This document shows, in pieces, positions 17,084 through 25,806 of a stretch of 64,000 nt of DNA. The DNA lies in contig DATLJB010000180.1 in assembly GCA_035539075.1 (NCBI GenBank), forward strand, positions 1-64,000, in the 5' to 3' direction. Position 1 is the stretch's first letter, and each line of letters begins with the position of its first letter. The translations under genes and the position numbers were made by a program. Source of the stretch: Dongia_B sp035539075. Its GTDB lineage: Bacteria > Pseudomonadota > Alphaproteobacteria > Dongiales > Dongiaceae. A model generated the notes under the pieces. It was not told the DNA's origin and ran no database searches. It was given only the letters and a program-made list of their open reading frames with translations.

Positions 17084-17614
17084 CTAGGTGCTGCGCGGGC
17101 CGATGCCCGTCATGATCATGGAAATCCGCACGCCGTCTTCGGAAAGCGGCAGAATCATGATCTGATAATTGAGCCGCCGTTCCTCGATCCAGGCATCGCG
17201 GTCGGCGAAAAGCGGCTGGCGCAGCGTGATCATCTTCTCATAAAAGCCGAGCGTGATATCGGTCATGCGTGGACTGGGCAGTTCGTCGGCCCAGCCTCCC
17301 GTCATCTCACGTCCCACGATATCGCGCCACCAACCACCGACAATGCGGAAGCGGTAATAGCGTCCGCTGGCCGAAGCCCGCGGCTGCACCGAAGGTGGAT
17401 TGCGTGGATCGTCATCGTGAACCTCCGTCAACGCGATGCGGTTCAGCATGAAGACCAGATCGACGGCATCGATATCGCGGCGGCGCGGGAAGGGCCTGCC
17501 GGCGCGGCAATGCGCCCAGTAGGCCAGCAGGCGCCTGAGATCGTGATGGTCCGGCACACGCGATTCCCCCGTCGCGGCGTCAATTGCCGGTACCCGCCTG
17601 CTTCCATCATCCAT
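17084..17614 (-). CDS. PAS_5-type (PAS-like) domain protein
   Basis: 176 residues, a size and pattern typical of alphaproteobacterial PAS_5 (PF07310-like) proteins: an N-terminal helix LRRLLAYWAHCRAGRPFPRRRDIDAVDL, then a PAS-like core with RYYRFRIVGGWWRDIVGREMTG and a final LPLSEDGVRISMIMTG strand. No output domain is attached. The family usually stands alone near metabolic genes and its ligand is unknown. Recognition is by memory of the family pattern, so moderate confidence in the name. Confidence 0.75.
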   Translation of the reverse strand: MDDGSRRVPAIDAATGESRVPDHHDLRRLLAYWAHCRAGRPFPRRRDIDAVDLVFMLNRIALTEVHDDDPRNPPSVQPRASASGRYYRFRIVGGWWRDIVGREMTGGWADELPSPRMTDITLGFYEKMITLRQPLFADRDAWIEERRLNYQIMILPLSEDGVRISMIMTGIGPRST

Positions 17615-17704
17615 CAGGAAATCCGCCCGTTTCCATGGCAGCGGTGGTCATCGATATCGGCGTTCCGGCGGCCAAGAGCAGACAGGTATAAGGGTGCTGC
17701 CGCA

Positions 17705-17980
17705 TCAGCGAAGCTCGCCACGATCGATCATGGCGCGCAGTTCTTCGCGCTCGCGGCGCATGCTCTCAAGGCGTCCGATCAAAACATTGAAGAAAAGAAA
17801 AGCAGTCAGGGCCAGCCAGAAACCCGGCGCGCCCCAGATGTGGAAGCCGACGATCATCGCCAACAGCCCGACCACGAGAAGCGGCGAGCGCACGAGAACT
17901 GCAAGGATGGATGCGCGTAGCACGGTTGTCCCCACGCCGCCATGAAGCGACGCGCCACTATAGAACAGTTTTGACGGCAA
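17705..17980 (-). CDS. Small membrane protein with two transmembrane helices
   Basis: Up to 91 residues with two hydrophobic segments (ASILAVLVRSPLLVVGLLAMI and WGAPGFWLALTAFLFFNVLIG) and a charged C-terminal tail (RLESMRREREELRAMIDRGEL) likely forming a cytoplasmic helix. The upstream limit at 17980 is a TTG codon; internal GTG codons are also candidates and no ribosome site settles the start. Function unknown. Confidence 0.5.
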   Translation of the reverse strand: MPSKLFYSGASLHGGVGTTVLRASILAVLVRSPLLVVGLLAMIVGFHIWGAPGFWLALTAFLFFNVLIGRLESMRREREELRAMIDRGELR

Positions 17981-18029
17981 TCGCCAGTGCAGGAGGGAAG
18001 CTGCTGGCAGACTAGTCTCAACCCCGGAA

Positions 18030-18106
18030 TGGCGACCCCGACTGGATTCGAACCAGTGACCTATTGCTTAGAAGGCAATTGCTCTATCCAACTGAGCTAC
18101 GGGGTC
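18030..18106 (-). tRNA. tRNA-Arg (TCT)
   Basis: A 77-base cloverleaf on the minus strand: acceptor GACCCCG pairs CGGGGTC, D-loop AGCTCAGTTGGATAGAGC, anticodon loop CTTCTAA with anticodon TCT, T-arm ACTGGTTCGAATCCAGT and an encoded CCA. Reads AGA. It lies 62 bases downstream of the complex I subunit gene. Confidence 0.96.
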
Positions 18107-18167
18107 GTGATCCGGGCCTGACAATGCCGCCCGGAAACCGGGACGGGCCACCAACAACCGATGGCGC

Positions 18168-18473
18168 TTAATGGGTCCAGCGGCCGACCCGGTCGAACTT
18201 GAAATTGTCGGCATAGGCCCGCATCTGCAGGCTACGCGAACCGGGCTCTTCGACGATATAGGCGATGCCATGCTTTTCCGCATAGGCAATCGCTTCTTCC
18301 TTGGTTTCGAATTTCAGCTTCACCTGGCGCTGGGTATCGGTGCTGCCGGTCCAGCCCATCAGCGGTTCGGCAAAGCGGGGAGCGGATGGCGCAAAATCGA
18401 GCACCCATTGATGGGTCAGTGCCTTGCCCGACTGCATAGCCGTTTTCGCTGGCTGATAAATCCGCGCCTGCAT
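18168..18473 (-). CDS. NADH dehydrogenase complex I accessory subunit (NDUFS4 / ETC complex I subunit family)
   Basis: 101 residues, the size of bacterial NDUFS4 homologues. Family features: start QARIYQPAKTAMQSGKA, then WVLDFAPSAPRFAEPLMGWTGS, FETKEEAIAYAEKHGIAY and the C-terminal YADNFKFDRVGRWTH. In Alphaproteobacteria this 18-kDa-like subunit stabilises the NADH module of complex I and is usually encoded away from the nuo operon, as here. Start ATG at 18473 with GGAG six bases upstream; the frame stays open back into the tRNA-Pro gene, but that extension is not coding. Flanked by tRNA-Pro and tRNA-Arg on the same strand. Confidence 0.92.
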   Translation of the reverse strand: MQARIYQPAKTAMQSGKALTHQWVLDFAPSAPRFAEPLMGWTGSTDTQRQVKLKFETKEEAIAYAEKHGIAYIVEEPGSRSLQMRAYADNFKFDRVGRWTH

Positions 18474-18579
18474 TCCAATCTCCCGTCCCGTCTCTTCTAC
18501 CTTGGCCGTCCAACCCGGCGGGGTCCGGCCCCGCCTGCCCTGCCATGCTAGCCATGCCAGGGTAAACACGTTCTGAATA

Positions 18580-18656
18580 TGGTCGGGGTGACTGGATTCG
18601 AACCAGCGACATCCTGCTCCCAAAGCAGGCACTCTACCGGACTGAGCTACACCCCG
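18580..18656 (-). tRNA. tRNA-Pro (TGG)
   Basis: A 77-base cloverleaf on the minus strand: acceptor CGGGGTG pairs CACCCCG, D-arm AGCTCAGTCCGGTAGAGT, anticodon loop TTTGGGA with anticodon TGG, T-arm GCTGGTTCGAATCCAGT and encoded CCA. Reads CCA and probably other Pro codons. It lies 106 bases upstream of the complex I subunit gene on the same strand. Confidence 0.96.
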
Positions 18657-18880
18657 AGGCTTAAAAAACCTGCGATTTCAGCGCTTTTACCAGAGCGCCC
18701 CGCACGGGTAAATGGGAACTTTCAGGCAACAGGACAACCGGGACGAAAGCCGTCATGGCGTCCGATAGGCTTCTTCTTTAGCCTTTTGGCTGCGATGGCT
18801 CCAGATAAAGTTCGCATCTTGTTCGCATCCGCGGGCGCGGCCGGAACCGACCGAAGGCGGGAATCCGGCGCTTTCGGGAT

Positions 18881-19369
18881 TCAGCCCCGCAGCCTGCCGC
18901 CGCGCCGGCAGACCTGCGAGAGGCCTTGGTAAAGCACGGCCAGGGCGACGAAGAAGAGAGTATGGGCGGCGGCGAACCATGCCATTCCCGCCAGGGACAG
19001 GGACCGGCTGCCGGCGAAGCCTTCGCCGGTCACGGGCAGGACCAGCACCGCGTTAACGACCCAGACGGCCAGCGCATAGATCAGTCCCTTGCACCAGCTC
19101 CGGCCCGGCAAGACCGGTTCGACGACAACGGCATAGAAAAGCGCCATCGCAAGCCCGACCAGAATGTGAAAAGCCGTCTGAAAGCCGCGATCGGTGGGGA
19201 AACGGATCAAATCGCCGATGAAGCCCTGAAGCAGCCGCAGCAGCCCGCCATGGGCGGTCGGCAGATGCACCAGATCCGCAACGGCCAGTGCAGCGGTATT
19301 CAGCAGGATCGCGATCGTACCTGCCGGCAGTGCCAGGAGCGATCTTCGCAACAAGATGGCAACGGTCAT
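18881..19369 (-). CDS. Integral membrane protein, four helices, unknown function
   Basis: 162 residues with about four hydrophobic helices: LLALPAGTIAILLNTAALAVA, FHILVGLAMALFYAVVVEPVL, LIYALAVWVVNAVLVLPVTG and WFAAAHTLFFVALAVLYQG. The pattern of a Gly/Pro-rich middle loop and short termini recalls small uncharacterised alphaproteobacterial membrane proteins. Start at 19369 follows GAGGGGGC; the open frame extends upstream to 19684, but that stretch is Arg/Ser-rich and unlike coding sequence. No neighbours suggest a pathway. Confidence 0.7.
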   Translation of the reverse strand: MTVAILLRRSLLALPAGTIAILLNTAALAVADLVHLPTAHGGLLRLLQGFIGDLIRFPTDRGFQTAFHILVGLAMALFYAVVVEPVLPGRSWCKGLIYALAVWVVNAVLVLPVTGEGFAGSRSLSLAGMAWFAAAHTLFFVALAVLYQGLSQVCRRGGRLRG

Positions 19370-19699
19370 TCGGGCCCCCTCAAGAAAGCGATGCTTCCCT
19401 GACGTCTGAGGGCGCGGGCTATTCCGCACGATGCGCATCCCGGCAGAACCTGCCAAATCTCCGACAGCGCTGCGGATGCTGTCTCGGGTCGCAGGCCTCG
19501 CCGGGAAATGGGTGACGCCAAGACCGGGGTGATCAGCCGCGAATATAGAGAGCCGGCCGCCTATCCTCTGGGACGTTCCCCTGGTGGCCGGACGGCTTGC
19601 CATGCCTGTCTTGCTTCCCTTGTGGGTCGCCACCATATTTGACGGCAAGCGCGTGGAACGGATCTGCCGATCCGAAAACCCCATCGAAAGGATGCCTAT
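19370..19699 (+). other. Divergent intergenic region before msrB
   Basis: 330 bases with no supported gene. It should contain the promoters of the minus-strand membrane protein and of msrB. A TTGACG hexamer at 19639-19644 is a possible -35 for msrB, but no good -10 lies 16-18 bases downstream. No tRNA or repeat was seen. Confidence 0.4.
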
Positions 19700-20086
19700 A
19701 TGTCGGAAAAGGTGAGTTGTGGCTCATTCCAGCCCCTCAACGCGGAACAGGAGCGGGTGCTCAAGCAGCGCGGCACGGAGCGGCCGGGATCGAGCCCGCT
19801 CAATAAGGAATACCGCCCGGGCACCTATCGCTGCGCCGGCTGCGGCAACGAGCTTTTCGTGTCGGATACCAAATTCGACAGCGGCAGCGGCTGGCCCAGT
19901 TTCTGGGCGCCGGCCGATGTGAAAGCCGTCGGCATGACCGAGGATCGCAGCCATGGCATGGTTCGGGTCGAGGTCCATTGCGACAAATGCGGCGGTCATC
20001 TCGGCCATGTCTTCGATGACGGGCCGCAGCCGACCGGTCTGCGCTATTGCATCAACGGCGCTTCGCTGGACTTCAAGCCGGAATAA
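19700..20086 (+). CDS. msrB: Peptide-methionine (R)-S-oxide reductase MsrB
   Basis: Reduces the R isomer of methionine sulfoxide in oxidised proteins, cytoplasmic. 128 residues, usual length. Two zinc-binding CxxC pairs are present (RCAGCGN and CDKCGGH), together with FDSGSGWPSFW, the HLGHVFDDGP stretch and the catalytic Cys in RYCINGASLDF. The resolving Cys position of other MsrBs is not obvious. The start is the ATG at 19700 after AAAGGATG. A bidirectional terminator follows 25 bases later. Confidence 0.95.
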   Translation: MSEKVSCGSFQPLNAEQERVLKQRGTERPGSSPLNKEYRPGTYRCAGCGNELFVSDTKFDSGSGWPSFWAPADVKAVGMTEDRSHGMVRVEVHCDKCGGHLGHVFDDGPQPTGLRYCINGASLDFKPE

Positions 20087-20111
20087 CCGCGCGATCGCCA
20101 CACAAAAAAGA

Positions 20112-20137
20112 AACGGCGGCATTTCTGCCGCCGTTTT
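20112..20137 (+). terminator. Bidirectional rho-independent terminator between msrB and coxM
   Basis: A perfect 10-base-pair stem AACGGCGGCA / TGCCGCCGTT with a TTTC loop, followed by TT on the plus strand and by TTCTTTTTTG when read on the minus strand. The convergent genes msrB and coxM end on either side, so it can serve both. Confidence 0.85.
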
Positions 20138-20158
20138 CATTCCTGAACCGCTCTACCT

Positions 20159-20950
20159 TCAGCTAGCTGCCACCGCCCGCGCTGCCAGGGTCGAGACCAG
20201 GGCGGCACGGTATTCCGGCGTGCCATGCAGGTCACCGTTGAAGTCGGCCGGATCGAGCTTCACCGCCTTGGCCGCCTGCGGCGTGAAATTCGCCGCGAGC
20301 GCCGCCTCGATATCCTTGGCCCGGAACACACCATTGCCGCCGCCGGTGACGGCAACCCGCACGCCGCCCTTGGTCTTGGCAACGAAGACGCCGATCAGCG
20401 CGAAGCGCGAAGCCGGCTGGGCGAACTTCTGATAGGCGGCCTTTTCCGGCTTCGGGAAATGCACCGCGGTGATGATCTCGCCCTCTTCCAAGGCCGTGTC
20501 GAACAGGCCCTGGAAATAAGCATCCGCCGCGATCTCGCGCTTGTTGGTGCGGATGGTGGCGCCGAGAGCCAAAGTCGCGGCCGGATAGTCAGCCGCGGGA
20601 TCGTTATTGGCGAGCGAGCCGCCGATGGTGCCGCGATTGCGCACCTGGCGGTCGCCGATCAGCTCGGCAAGATAGGCCAAGGCCGGGATGGTCGATTTCA
20701 CCAGGGACGAGGTTGCCACCTCGACATGCTTGGTCATGGCGCCGATGGTGAGGCCATCACCTTCCGCCTTGATCCCCTTCAAATCGGCGATGCCGCCGAG
20801 ATCGATGAGATCCGACGGTGCCGCCAGACGCTGCTTCAGCGTCGGCACCAAAGTCATGCCGCCGGCGATGATCTTGCCGTCGCCGGCGCCGCCCAAAGCC
20901 TTCACCGCATCGGCGACATTGGTGGGACGTTGATAGTTGAAATTATGCAT
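20159..20950 (-). CDS. coxM: Cox-type molybdenum hydroxylase, FAD-binding medium subunit
   Basis: 263 residues, FAD-binding subunit of the xanthine dehydrogenase/CO dehydrogenase superfamily; passes electrons from the 2Fe-2S clusters to the acceptor. FAD motifs are visible: AGGMTLVPTLK near residue 32 and NRGTIGGSLANNDPAADYPA near residue 105. Last gene of the coxS-coxL-coxM order, 12 bases after coxL, with the shared terminator downstream. Substrate depends on coxL, which is form II. Confidence 0.9.
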   Translation of the reverse strand: MHNFNYQRPTNVADAVKALGGAGDGKIIAGGMTLVPTLKQRLAAPSDLIDLGGIADLKGIKAEGDGLTIGAMTKHVEVATSSLVKSTIPALAYLAELIGDRQVRNRGTIGGSLANNDPAADYPAATLALGATIRTNKREIAADAYFQGLFDTALEEGEIITAVHFPKPEKAAYQKFAQPASRFALIGVFVAKTKGGVRVAVTGGGNGVFRAKDIEAALAANFTPQAAKAVKLDPADFNGDLHGTPEYRAALVSTLAARAVAAS

Positions 20951-20962
20951 CTTTCCCTCCCC

Positions 20963-23341
20963 TCACTCTGCTGCCAGCTTTTTCGGCGCCGATTGAATCG
21001 CCTGCCACACCTTCAAGGGCGTCGCCGGCATCGAGATATCGGTGACGCCGAGCGGCGACAGCGCGTCGATGACGGCATTGATGACGGCGGGCGGCGAACC
21101 GATCGCTCCCACTTCGCCGACACCCTTGGCGCCGATCGGATTATGCGTACACAAGGTGACATGATTGCCGACCTTGAAGCTCGGCAAATTGTCGGCCCGC
21201 GGCATGGTGTAATCCATGTAGGAGCCGGTCAGCAGCTGGCCGCTCTCCTCGTCATAGACGCAGCGTTCCAGCAGCGCCTGGCCGATACCCTGGGCGAGAC
21301 CGCCATGCACCTGGCCTTCGACGATCATTGGATTGATCACCCGTCCAACATCGTCGACGGCGGTGAAATTCACCACCTGCGTCGCGCCGGTCTCGGGATC
21401 GATCTCCACCTCGCAGATATGCGTCCCGCCGGGATAGGTGAAGTTCAGCGGATCATAGAAGGCCGTCTCTTCCAGGCCCGGCTCCAGCTCGGTGATCGGA
21501 TAATTATGCGGCACATAGGCGGTCAACGCGACCTGGCCGAAAGGCACGCTCTTATCCGTTCCCTTGACGGTGAAGTTGCCGTCCTTGAACTCGACATCCG
21601 CCGCCGAGGCCTCCATCAGATGCGCCGCGATCTTGGTCGCCTTGGCGATGATCTTGTCCATCGCCTTGACCAAGGCCGAGCCGCCGACCGCCAGCGAGCG
21701 CGAGCCATAGGTGCCCATGCCGAAGGGGATCTTGTTGGTGTCGCCATGCACCACTTCGACATTCTCGATCGGAATGCCGAGGCCGTCAGAAATGAGCTGG
21801 GCGAAAGTCGTCTCATGACCCTGGCCATGGCTATGGGTGCCGGTGAAGATGGTCACGGAGCCGGTCGGATGGACGCGGACCTGACCGCATTCATAGAGAC
21901 CGGCGCGGGCGCCCAAGGACCCCACTACCGCCGAGGGTGCGATGCCGCAAGCCTCGAGATAGGTCGAGATGCCGATGCCGCGCAGCTGGCCGCGCTTCGC
22001 CGCTTCCTGGCGCCGGCCTTCGAAGCCGGCCCAATCGGCCATCTTCAAGGCCATATCCAGCGTGGCCGGATAATCACCGCTGTCATATTGCAAGGCGACC
22101 GGCGTCTGATAGGGGAATGCGTCGTTAGGGATGAAGTTCTTCCGGCGGATTGCCACTTGGTCCATCTTCATCTCGCGCGCGGCCTTTTCGACCAGGCGTT
22201 CGAGGAGATAGGTCGCTTCCGGCCGGCCGGCGCCGCGATAGGCATCGACCGGCACGGTATGAGTGAAGACGGCCTTCACCTCGGCATAGATCGCCGGGGT
22301 TGAATAGACCCCCGCCAGCAAAGTTGCATAGAGATAGGTGGGTACGGCGGGGGCGAAGGTCGAAAGATAGGCGCCCATATTTGCCTTGGTGCTGACCCGT
22401 AGCCCCAGGAATTTGCCGTCCTTGTCCATCGCCAGTTCGGCGTGACTGACATGGTCGCGGCCTTGCGCATCGGTGATGAAGGCTTCCGAGCGTTCCGCCG
22501 TCCATTTGATCGGCCGTTCGATCTTGCCTGCCGCCCAGGTGACCAAAGCCTCTTCCGCATAGTGGAAGATCTTCGAGCCGAAACCGCCGCCGACATCCGG
22601 CGCCACCACGCGCAACTTGTGCTCGGGAATCTGCAGCACGAAGGCGCCCATCAAGAGGCGGATGACATGCGGATTCTGGCTGGTGGTATAGAGCGTGTAT
22701 TCGCCAGTAGCGCGATCGTAATCGCCCACCGCCGAACGGGGCTCCATGGCATTGGGAATGAGGCGCTGATTGACGAGATCGATCTTCGTCACATGCGCCG
22801 CCTTGGCGAAGGCGGCATCGGTCGCCGCCTTGTCGCCGATATGCCAGTCATAACAGACATTGTTCTTGGCTTCGGCCCAGACCTGGGGCGATCCCGCTGC
22901 ATCCGCCTTGTCGGTGGAGATGATGGCCGGCAGTTCCTTGTAATCGACCTCGATCAGCTCGGCCGCATCCTTAGCCTGGGCATAGGTTTCCGCGATTACG
23001 AAAGCGACCTGGTCGCCGACATGGCGGACTTCATCCTTGCAGAGCGGCGGATGCGCCGGCTCGATCATCGGGCTGCCGTCCTTGCTGTGGATCTGCCAGC
23101 CGCAGGGCAGGCCGCCCTTGTCGTAATCGGCCCCGGTGAAAACGGCGACGACGCCGGGAGCCGCCTTGGCCTTGGAAACGTCGATCTTGGCAATCTGCGC
23201 ATGCGCATGCGGCGAGCGCAGGATATAGCCATAGGTCTGGCCCGGACGGTTGATGTCGTCGGTGTAATTGCCGCGGCCGGTCAGGAAACGAAAATCCTCG
23301 CGGCGCTTGACGGCGGCGCCGATGCCTGTCGCTGATGACAT
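20963..23341 (-). CDS. coxL: Cox-type molybdenum hydroxylase, large Mo-binding subunit, form II
   Basis: 792 residues, molybdopterin-binding catalytic subunit. The active-site loop reads AYRGAGR (within VPVDAYRGAGRPEATYLLERL), the form II signature; true CO dehydrogenases of form I have AYRCSFR with the Cys that holds copper. Other landmarks are DVGGGFGSKIFHYAEE, HGQGHETTFAQ and GAKGVGEVGAIGSPPAVINA with the catalytic Glu near the C-terminus. Order S-L-M also fits form II. Aerobic CO oxidation by form II is disputed, so an aldehyde or N-heterocycle substrate is at least as likely. No coxD/E/F/G maturation genes are adjacent. Confidence 0.92.
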   Translation of the reverse strand: MSSATGIGAAVKRREDFRFLTGRGNYTDDINRPGQTYGYILRSPHAHAQIAKIDVSKAKAAPGVVAVFTGADYDKGGLPCGWQIHSKDGSPMIEPAHPPLCKDEVRHVGDQVAFVIAETYAQAKDAAELIEVDYKELPAIISTDKADAAGSPQVWAEAKNNVCYDWHIGDKAATDAAFAKAAHVTKIDLVNQRLIPNAMEPRSAVGDYDRATGEYTLYTTSQNPHVIRLLMGAFVLQIPEHKLRVVAPDVGGGFGSKIFHYAEEALVTWAAGKIERPIKWTAERSEAFITDAQGRDHVSHAELAMDKDGKFLGLRVSTKANMGAYLSTFAPAVPTYLYATLLAGVYSTPAIYAEVKAVFTHTVPVDAYRGAGRPEATYLLERLVEKAAREMKMDQVAIRRKNFIPNDAFPYQTPVALQYDSGDYPATLDMALKMADWAGFEGRRQEAAKRGQLRGIGISTYLEACGIAPSAVVGSLGARAGLYECGQVRVHPTGSVTIFTGTHSHGQGHETTFAQLISDGLGIPIENVEVVHGDTNKIPFGMGTYGSRSLAVGGSALVKAMDKIIAKATKIAAHLMEASAADVEFKDGNFTVKGTDKSVPFGQVALTAYVPHNYPITELEPGLEETAFYDPLNFTYPGGTHICEVEIDPETGATQVVNFTAVDDVGRVINPMIVEGQVHGGLAQGIGQALLERCVYDEESGQLLTGSYMDYTMPRADNLPSFKVGNHVTLCTHNPIGAKGVGEVGAIGSPPAVINAVIDALSPLGVTDISMPATPLKVWQAIQSAPKKLAAE

Positions 23342-23345
23342 GATC

Positions 23346-23813
23346 TCACCCCTTCATCGCTTGCGCGCCGGCCTGCACGGCCTTCACGATGTTATGGTAG
23401 CCGGTGCAGCGGCAGATATTCCCTTCGAGGCCATCGCGGATCTGCTGCTCGGTGGGATTGGGGTTGTTCTTCACGAGATCCACGGCGCTCATCACCATGC
23501 CGGGGGTGCAATAGCCGCATTGCAATCCGTGATGCTCGCGGAAGGCTGCCTGCATCGGATGCAGCTCGTCGCCTTTGGCCAGGCCTTCGATTGTGGTGAC
23601 CTGCGCGCCATCCGCCTGAACGGCAAGCAAGGTGCAGGATTTCACCGAGACGCCGTCGACATGGACGACGCAGGCACCGCACTGGCTGGTGTCGCAGCCG
23701 ACATGGGTGCCGGTCAGCCGCAATTGATCTCGCAGGAATTGAACTAGCAATGTGCGGCCTTCGACGTCACCAGAAACGGCGCGCCCGTTCACCGTCATAC
23801 GCACGGTTGGCAT
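23346..23813 (-). CDS. coxS: Cox-type molybdenum hydroxylase, small 2Fe-2S subunit
   Basis: 155 residues with two 2Fe-2S sites: the plant-ferredoxin-like cluster (CDTSQCGACVVHVDG and a later SCTLLA) and the second cluster (QCGYCTPGM with ICRCTGYHN). It transfers electrons from molybdopterin in CoxL to FAD in CoxM. First gene of the coxSLM operon, 4 bases before coxL. ATG at 23813; the promoter lies in the roughly 340-base upstream gap. Confidence 0.93.
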   Translation of the reverse strand: MPTVRMTVNGRAVSGDVEGRTLLVQFLRDQLRLTGTHVGCDTSQCGACVVHVDGVSVKSCTLLAVQADGAQVTTIEGLAKGDELHPMQAAFREHHGLQCGYCTPGMVMSAVDLVKNNPNPTEQQIRDGLEGNICRCTGYHNIVKAVQAGAQAMKG

Positions 23814-24150
23814 TCGGTCCTCCCTCGTTTGCCTCCGGCGGGATCACGGCCCCGCCGAATATGTGCCCGTTAGAACCGGATCGCGGCCGGTCCCACTCCT
23901 TCTTTTTAGTGCACGGAAGCCGCGCCCTAATCTGGCATTCGTTGTCGCGTTAAGTTAACGGCCTGCCTTGGCAGACTGTCAAGCTGGCATTGCTTGCGAG
24001 GAGTGACGGTTTTTGGACGGCACAGCCGTTCGGAAGGACCCGCCGTTCTCGCGGTCTTCATCTCCTGCTACGGCCGTAACAGGATTTAGCCCGGCCCGAA
24101 ACAGTCCGGTAAGTGAGATCTGTCTATAATGACGCCGGCATATTTGGGTT
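23814..24150 (-). promoter_or_regulatory. Upstream region of coxS with two small palindromes
   Basis: 337 bases with no convincing gene between coxS and the lipoprotein stop. It contains the perfect palindrome CGTTAA-g-TTAACG (23948-23960) immediately followed by TGCC-tt-GGCA (23964-23973), about 135-160 bases before the coxS start. These could be operator sites, but no bound family is recognisable. A TATAAT hexamer on the plus strand at 24125-24130 has no gene downstream. Confidence 0.35.
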
Positions 24151-24663
24151 CTAGTCAGCGCCCATATACGTGGTCTTATATTCGCCGTTCATGATGTAAG
24201 GCTCCAGTGCCGCAATGGTCTCTGGGCAGTATTCGCGGACAGCATTTTCCAGGTCGCGATCAGTTGGTCCAACACGTTGGGTCATGGTTCGATGAAGTGC
24301 AGATACTTCCGCTGCACGCGCCGGAAGCTGGCCGCGGGCAAAGGCATTCAACGCCCACAACTCCTCATCATTGAAATGGATGAGCGTGAAGCCAACGATG
24401 CAGGCGCGCCATTTCCATTGCAGTCGCGAGGGCAGGAACGCCCAGCCGAGGCCGTTTACGTATGATTCGAAATAGGCATGATAGTTCGGATAGGTATATG
24501 GCACGACTGCCAAAGGGCGATCGATGTCGCCAAAGCGGGGACGATATGGCTCCCTGATGTCAATATCCAGGGGTCGCAAATCGACAGCATGAACCTGTTC
24601 CTGCCGATCTGCACAGGCCGTCAAGAGAAGGCAGAGAACAATCCCGGGTATGATCTTATCCAT
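24151..24663 (-). CDS. Putative lipoprotein, unknown function
   Basis: 170 residues with a lipoprotein signal: MDKIIPGIVLCLLLTACAD, lipobox LTAC with Cys at residue 17. The mature part is acidic to neutral with PYTYPNYHAYFESYVNG, WKWRACIVGF and YCPETIAALEPYIMNGEYKTTY. A GGAGG ribosome site lies 8 bases before the ATG at 24663. I do not recognise the family. It lies downstream of the LysR gene on the same strand (64 bases). Confidence 0.75.
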   Translation of the reverse strand: MDKIIPGIVLCLLLTACADRQEQVHAVDLRPLDIDIREPYRPRFGDIDRPLAVVPYTYPNYHAYFESYVNGLGWAFLPSRLQWKWRACIVGFTLIHFNDEELWALNAFARGQLPARAAEVSALHRTMTQRVGPTDRDLENAVREYCPETIAALEPYIMNGEYKTTYMGAD

Positions 24664-24727
24664 CGGGCAGCCTCCGCGATCGGTCATATTTGTCATGGCT
24701 AGAGCGAAGAAGGAGTTGCGACAGCAG

Positions 24728-25630
24728 CTATAGTTCAATCTCCGTCCCTACCGCGTCGAACATCCATTTGATGAAGTTGCGCAGGATCGGCATGTGTAGC
24801 CGGTCGCGTTCACAGACCACGTAATATTGAGCCGGGCTGGGATAGGAGAAGGAGAAGGGCCGGATCAAGGTGCCGTCTTCCAGATTCTGGCTCATGATCA
24901 CCTGGTCGCCCAGCGCCACGCCGAGGCCGAGCAAGGCCGCTTCCAGGGCATGATTGGCGGTGCTGACGCGAAGGCCCCGGCTGGCATCGACCTGCCGCGC
25001 ACCTGCCGCCGAGAGATATTGCGTCCAGGCGGCGCCATCATCTTCATGGATCAACGTAAAGTTCTTAAGATCGCCGGGCGTCCGTAAGGCATGGGGATTG
25101 GCGTTCAGCAGTTTCGGGCTGCAGAGCGGAAAGAGATCGACCGGCATGAGCCGATGTACCCAACGGCTTTCCCAACGCCCGCCGCCATAATCGATGGCGA
25201 CATCGTAGTCGCCGGGCAGCGCCTTCGGGAATGGGGACAGATGATGAAAGGAAAGTTCGATCTGCGGATAGGCCTCGATGAAAGCGCCGAGGCGCGGCAG
25301 CAGCCAGCGCGAAATGAAGGTGGGCGGCGCATGAATGGCGAGATGGCCCTTGAGGTCGGGATGATGCATCTCGGCAACCGTCTCCGAGATGAGGTCGAAG
25401 GCCTGTTCCAGGGCTGGCAGCAGATGGCGTCCCGCATCAGTCAGCAGCACCTTGTTTTGATGGCGCTGCATCAGGTCGATGCCGACCCAGTCCTCCAGCG
25501 CCTTGACCTGATGGCTGATGGCACCGCGCGTCACATTAAGTTCGCTCGCCGCCTTGCCGAAATTGAGATTGCGCGCCGCCGCCTCGAAAGCACGAAGGGC
25601 GTTCAAGGGAGGGATTCGCCGCTTTGCCAT
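24728..25630 (-). CDS. LysR-family transcriptional regulator, GcvA type
   Basis: 300 residues. The winged helix starts at residue 6 with IPPLNALRAFEAAARNLNFG and the recognition segment AASELNVTRGAISHQVKALE, the GcvA-like sequence, followed by LLTDAGRHLLP. The remaining roughly 200 residues are the periplasmic-binding-protein-like co-inducer domain. It is divergent from the amidinotransferase-family gene at 25807 with a 176-base intergenic region, the classic LysR arrangement, so that gene is the probable target. Ligand unknown. Confidence 0.9.
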   Translation of the reverse strand: MAKRRIPPLNALRAFEAAARNLNFGKAASELNVTRGAISHQVKALEDWVGIDLMQRHQNKVLLTDAGRHLLPALEQAFDLISETVAEMHHPDLKGHLAIHAPPTFISRWLLPRLGAFIEAYPQIELSFHHLSPFPKALPGDYDVAIDYGGGRWESRWVHRLMPVDLFPLCSPKLLNANPHALRTPGDLKNFTLIHEDDGAAWTQYLSAAGARQVDASRGLRVSTANHALEAALLGLGVALGDQVIMSQNLEDGTLIRPFSFSYPSPAQYYVVCERDRLHMPILRNFIKWMFDAVGTEIEL

Positions 25631-25806
25631 TTGCCCCGACCACGTCGCTTATGTCGCTTATTTGGAAACTTGCCTCCGGACTCGGCCGTATGGTGAGTTT
25701 TACTAAACGAAATCTGCGAGAATTTGTCCAGTTTGGATAAAAATTCTACAGGTCTAGCATCCCCTGAAGCGGCCGGCCCGGCCGCATCCAGCCCCGGGAG
25801 GACCAG

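Noticed and set aside
18168..18632. Longer version of the NDUFS4-type gene running back into the tRNA-Pro gene
   Set aside because: The extra 53 residues overlap a tRNA gene and are not family-like; the ATG at 18473 has a good ribosome site.
20225..22303. A plus-strand open frame of about 690 codons opposite coxM and coxL
   Set aside because: Composition is that of antisense GC-rich DNA; coxM and coxL on the other strand have full motifs.
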